From the NCBI RefSeq assembly GCF_027533645.1, contig NZ_JAQAGY010000019.1, positions 62,001 to 126,000 on the forward strand: DNA of 64,000 nucleotides, in the 5' to 3' direction. The DNA is from Paenibacillus caseinilyticus. Lineage in GTDB: Bacteria > Bacillota > Bacilli > Paenibacillales > NBRC-103111. The notes beneath the pieces were generated by a model. It did no database searches. It was given only the letters and a program-made list of their open reading frames with translations, and was not told the DNA's origin. A program made the position numbers and the translations under genes. Shown piece by piece: positions 61,785-64,000 of this stretch; within the stretch, counting starts at the first letter, position 1, and each line of letters opens with the position of its first letter.

Positions 61785-63170
61785 TTAGGCTGTGGTCGTT
61801 TTATTGGATTTGAGCAGGTTCACGGTTACGGCGGTGACTACCATGCCAGCCGCAATGGCCAGTGCGTAGAACATCACATGCTCGACAGCGTGCGGGATCG
61901 CCATGACGAAGATTCCGCCATGCGGCGCCTTCAGCGTAACGCCCAGCGCCATCGACAGCGCCCCGGTGACCGCCGAACCGGCCACAATGCTTGGAATGAC
62001 GCGCAGCGGGTCGCCCGCAGCGAACGGAATGGCACCTTCGGTGATGAACGAGATCCCGAGGATGGAAGCCGCCTTGCCCGCTTCCCGTTCTTCCTTCGTG
62101 TACTTGTTCGGCGCGAGCATCGTCGCGAGCCACAGCCCGAGCGGAGCGGTCATACCAGCGGCCATGACCGCCGCCATTGGCGCGTAGACGGAGCTGCCGA
62201 GCAGCCCGATCGCGAAGGTGTAGGCCGATTTGTTCACCGGGCCTCCCATATCGAAGGCCATCATCGCGCCGAGAATCAGACCGAGCAGAATGGCGTTCGT
62301 CGAGCCCATGCCCGTCAGCCAAGCCGTCAGAGCGTCCATGACCGCCTTAAGCGGGCTGCCGATGACATAGACCATGAGCAGACCGACGGTCAGCGTGGAG
62401 AGCAGCGGGATGAGCAGAATCGGCTTCAGGCCCTCGAAGTTCTTCGGCAGCTTGAGGTACTGCTTCAGGCCCTGGGCGATATAACCGGCCAGGAAGCCGG
62501 AGATGATGCCGCCGAGGAAGCCCGCGCCAAGCTGCGAAGCGAGCATGCCGCCGACCAGACCCGGCGCCAAGCCGACCCGGTCGGCAATCGAGAAGGCAAT
62601 GAAGCCGGAGAGGATCGGCACCATCAGGGTGAAGGCCGCCCCGCTGCCGATACTCATCAGTGCCGCTGCCAGCGTCCCCTCCTGCTTGAACGCTTCGATG
62701 CCGAACACGAACGACAGCGCAATGATCAGACCGCCGGCCACCACAAGCGGCAGCATATTCGAGACACCGGTCATCAGGTGCTTGTAGACCCCAGAGCGCT
62801 GCTTGCTCCGCTCGGCTTTGGCCTGCTCCACCTGGGCGATCGCGTCTGCCGCTGCCGGCTTCGCTTCCTTCGCGAGCGCCTGGTCGAGCAGCCCGTTCGG
62901 ATTCTTGATCGCTTCGGCTACCGCTACCTTCACGATCGCTTTGCCCGCGAACCGCGCCTCCTGCACATCCGTGTCTGCCGCAATGATGACGGCGTGGGCG
63001 TCTCTGATTTCTTCATCCGTCAAGCCGTCTTCGATCCCCATCGCCCCGCGCTTCTCCACCTTGAGCAGGATGCCTCTGGCCCCCGCCGCCTGCTCCAGCG
63101 CTTCCGCGGACATATAGGTATGGGCGATCCCGGTAGGGCAAGCCGTTACGGCCAATAGTTTCTTCTCCAT
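61785..63170 (-). CDS. fruA: PTS fructose transporter subunit IIBC
   Basis: 461 residues from the ATG at 63170 after GGAGGAAC. The IIB domain LLAVTACPTGIAHTYMSAEALEQAA has the phospho-Cys. A linker leads to the IIC membrane domain (from about residue 125), with GGIISGFLAGYIAQGLKQYLKLPKN, MMAFDMGGPVNKSAYTFAIGLL and FITEGAIPFAAGDPLRVIPSIV. It imports fructose as fructose 1-phosphate. Its neighbours, fruK upstream and IIA downstream, form the usual fructose operon. Confidence 0.95.
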   Translation of the reverse strand: MEKKLLAVTACPTGIAHTYMSAEALEQAAGARGILLKVEKRGAMGIEDGLTDEEIRDAHAVIIAADTDVQEARFAGKAIVKVAVAEAIKNPNGLLDQALAKEAKPAAADAIAQVEQAKAERSKQRSGVYKHLMTGVSNMLPLVVAGGLIIALSFVFGIEAFKQEGTLAAALMSIGSGAAFTLMVPILSGFIAFSIADRVGLAPGLVGGMLASQLGAGFLGGIISGFLAGYIAQGLKQYLKLPKNFEGLKPILLIPLLSTLTVGLLMVYVIGSPLKAVMDALTAWLTGMGSTNAILLGLILGAMMAFDMGGPVNKSAYTFAIGLLGSSVYAPMAAVMAAGMTAPLGLWLATMLAPNKYTKEEREAGKAASILGISFITEGAIPFAAGDPLRVIPSIVAGSAVTGALSMALGVTLKAPHGGIFVMAIPHAVEHVMFYALAIAAGMVVTAVTVNLLKSNKTTTA

Positions 63171-63197
63171 GGTTGTTCCTCCAGTCACATTGTAGCC

Positions 63198-64000
63198 TTA
63201 CAAGGGATGCACTTCTACGAGATGTACCTGTTCCTGCACCTCAGCCAGCGTACACAGCTGTGTGCCTTCCTTCGATGCGGTCAGCGTACCGGCCGCAGAC
63301 GTCCAGGCTGCGATTTCCTTCAGCGTCTTGCCTTGAAGCAGGCAGTACACGAGGCAGGCGACCATCGAGTCCCCCGCGCCGACCGTACTCTTCGCCGTGA
63401 TCGGGAAGGGGGTCACCCGGTAAGCCTCCTCCGCTCCGACGACCAGGGAGCCCGATTCGCCCATCGACACGATGACGAGCGAGACGCCCCGGCCGAGCAG
63501 CTCCCGGGCGGCGCCGGCGATCTCCGACTCCGACGCCAGCGTCCGGCCAAGCAGCCTCTCCAGTTCATGGATGTTCGGCTTTACCGCGAAGGGTACCGCT
63601 TGCAGTCCTTCGCTCAAGGCTTCGCCGTCCGCATCCAGCACCGTCTTCACTCCGTGCTCGTGGGCGATGGCAGTAAGCAGGGCATAGACCGTGGGAGGAA
63701 CTCCCGGTGGAATGCTTCCGCCAAGCACAAGATACGAGACGTCGTGCAGCAGGACTCTGAATTCCCGGATGAACGCCGCCAGCTCCGCTTCCGTTACTTC
63801 GGGTCCCGGTTCGTTAATCTCCGTGGTGAGCTCTTTCGAGCTGTCCACGATCTTCAGGTTCGTCCGCGTCGCGCCCACCGCAGAGGTGAAGCTCGCCGGA
63901 ATGCCGTCCCGCTTCAGATACCTCATCAGCTCTTCGCCTTCGGCTCCCCCGCACCAGCCGGCAGCGGTGACCCCGGTGCCGAACTCGTGCAGCAGCCGCG
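63198..64000 (-). CDS. fruK: 1-Phosphofructokinase (partial, 5' end outside window)
   Basis: The C-terminal 267 residues of a PfkB-type kinase are visible; the frame continues past the right edge (FGTGVTAAGWCGGAEGEEL at the border). LTTEINEPGPEVTEAEL and YLVLGGSIPPGVPPTVY are specific for FruK/LacC. VKPNIHELERLLG is the nucleotide-side motif, and STVGAGDSMVACLVYCLL carries the catalytic Asp. It converts fructose 1-phosphate made by the PTS to fructose 1,6-bisphosphate. It lies 27 bases ahead of the IIBC start. Confidence 0.94.
   Translation of the reverse strand, partial: RLLHEFGTGVTAAGWCGGAEGEELMRYLKRDGIPASFTSAVGATRTNLKIVDSSKELTTEINEPGPEVTEAELAAFIREFRVLLHDVSYLVLGGSIPPGVPPTVYALLTAIAHEHGVKTVLDADGEALSEGLQAVPFAVKPNIHELERLLGRTLASESEIAGAARELLGRGVSLVIVSMGESGSLVVGAEEAYRVTPFPITAKSTVGAGDSMVACLVYCLLQGKTLKEIAAWTSAAGTLTASKEGTQLCTLAEVQEQVHLVEVHPL

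Noticed and set aside
61383..63158. 591-codon plus-strand frame rich in Arg, His and Asp
   Set aside because: Antisense to the fructose EIIBC and EIIA genes.

Overview
The window looks like the chromosome of a high-GC, spore-forming member of the Bacillota, most likely Paenibacillus. This is inferred from strong AGGAGG-type ribosome binding sites, sigma-A promoters (TTGACT-17-TATGAT), T-tailed terminators on both strands, a SAM riboswitch ahead of metNIQ, a Bm3R1/FatR-type regulator with a CYP102 P450-reductase fusion, a BclA-like collagen spore protein, YesM/YesN two-component pairs, an LplA-like lipoprotein and Yes-type rhamnogalacturonan genes. I saw no rRNA, tRNA, CRISPR array, prophage block or intact insertion sequence.

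Layout. 0-5.3 kb: NAD-dependent epimerase (cut by the window edge) and EamA exporter, divergent from a MocR regulator; ICL/PEP mutase-family lyase; YdeI-type protein; two small membrane proteins. 5.3-6.3 kb: a scrambled pseudogene joining pieces of a DUF4353 protein to a headless histidine kinase. 6.3-10.2 kb: F420-dependent-type NADP reductase, TetR regulator, and an NTF2-like/NmrA operon under a promoter covered by a large inverted repeat. 10.4-14.5 kb: CYP102 and its TetR repressor, with a perfect 20-bp operator. 14.6-16.2 kb: stand-alone TIR-like protein and ribokinase. 16.4-19.6 kb: SAM riboswitch with a very long P4 arm, then metN-metI-metQ. 19.6-24.3 kb: five-gene minus-strand cluster with an intact metallophosphoesterase lipoprotein and a related protein that has lost its metal ligands. 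24.5-34.3 kb: GDPD-family protein, BsuPI-domain protein, RibD-like reductase, collagen-like spore protein, quinone oxidoreductase/LysR pair, and a large second metallophosphoesterase. 34.5-38.1 kb: Gfo/Idh/MocA oxidoreductase, CBO0543 and DUF1961 (YesU-like) proteins, and a transposase remnant fused to a membrane protein.

38.1-42.2 kb is a sharply AT-rich island: an asparagine-synthetase-like ligase without the glutaminase cysteine, an MFS exporter, and a divergent DJ-1/PfpI protein. It looks horizontally acquired and is the best candidate for an undescribed small pathway. 42.3-51.9 kb: a YtfQ-YtfR-YtfT-YjfF-type sugar ABC importer, divergent from a sensor kinase/response regulator/sugar-binding lipoprotein operon that probably senses the same sugar. 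52-57.3 kb: hypothetical proteins, an orphan LplA-type binding protein and a glucosaminidase. 57.4-61.3 kb: aldehyde dehydrogenase, rhamnogalacturonan acetylesterase, AraC remnant. 61.3-64 kb: fructose operon fruK (cut by the window edge), EIIBC, EIIA.

Sugar uptake and plant polysaccharide use, methionine supply, redox enzymes and exported phosphoesterases dominate. Several start sites were moved inward from the longest reading frame because a clear ribosome binding site lies there.
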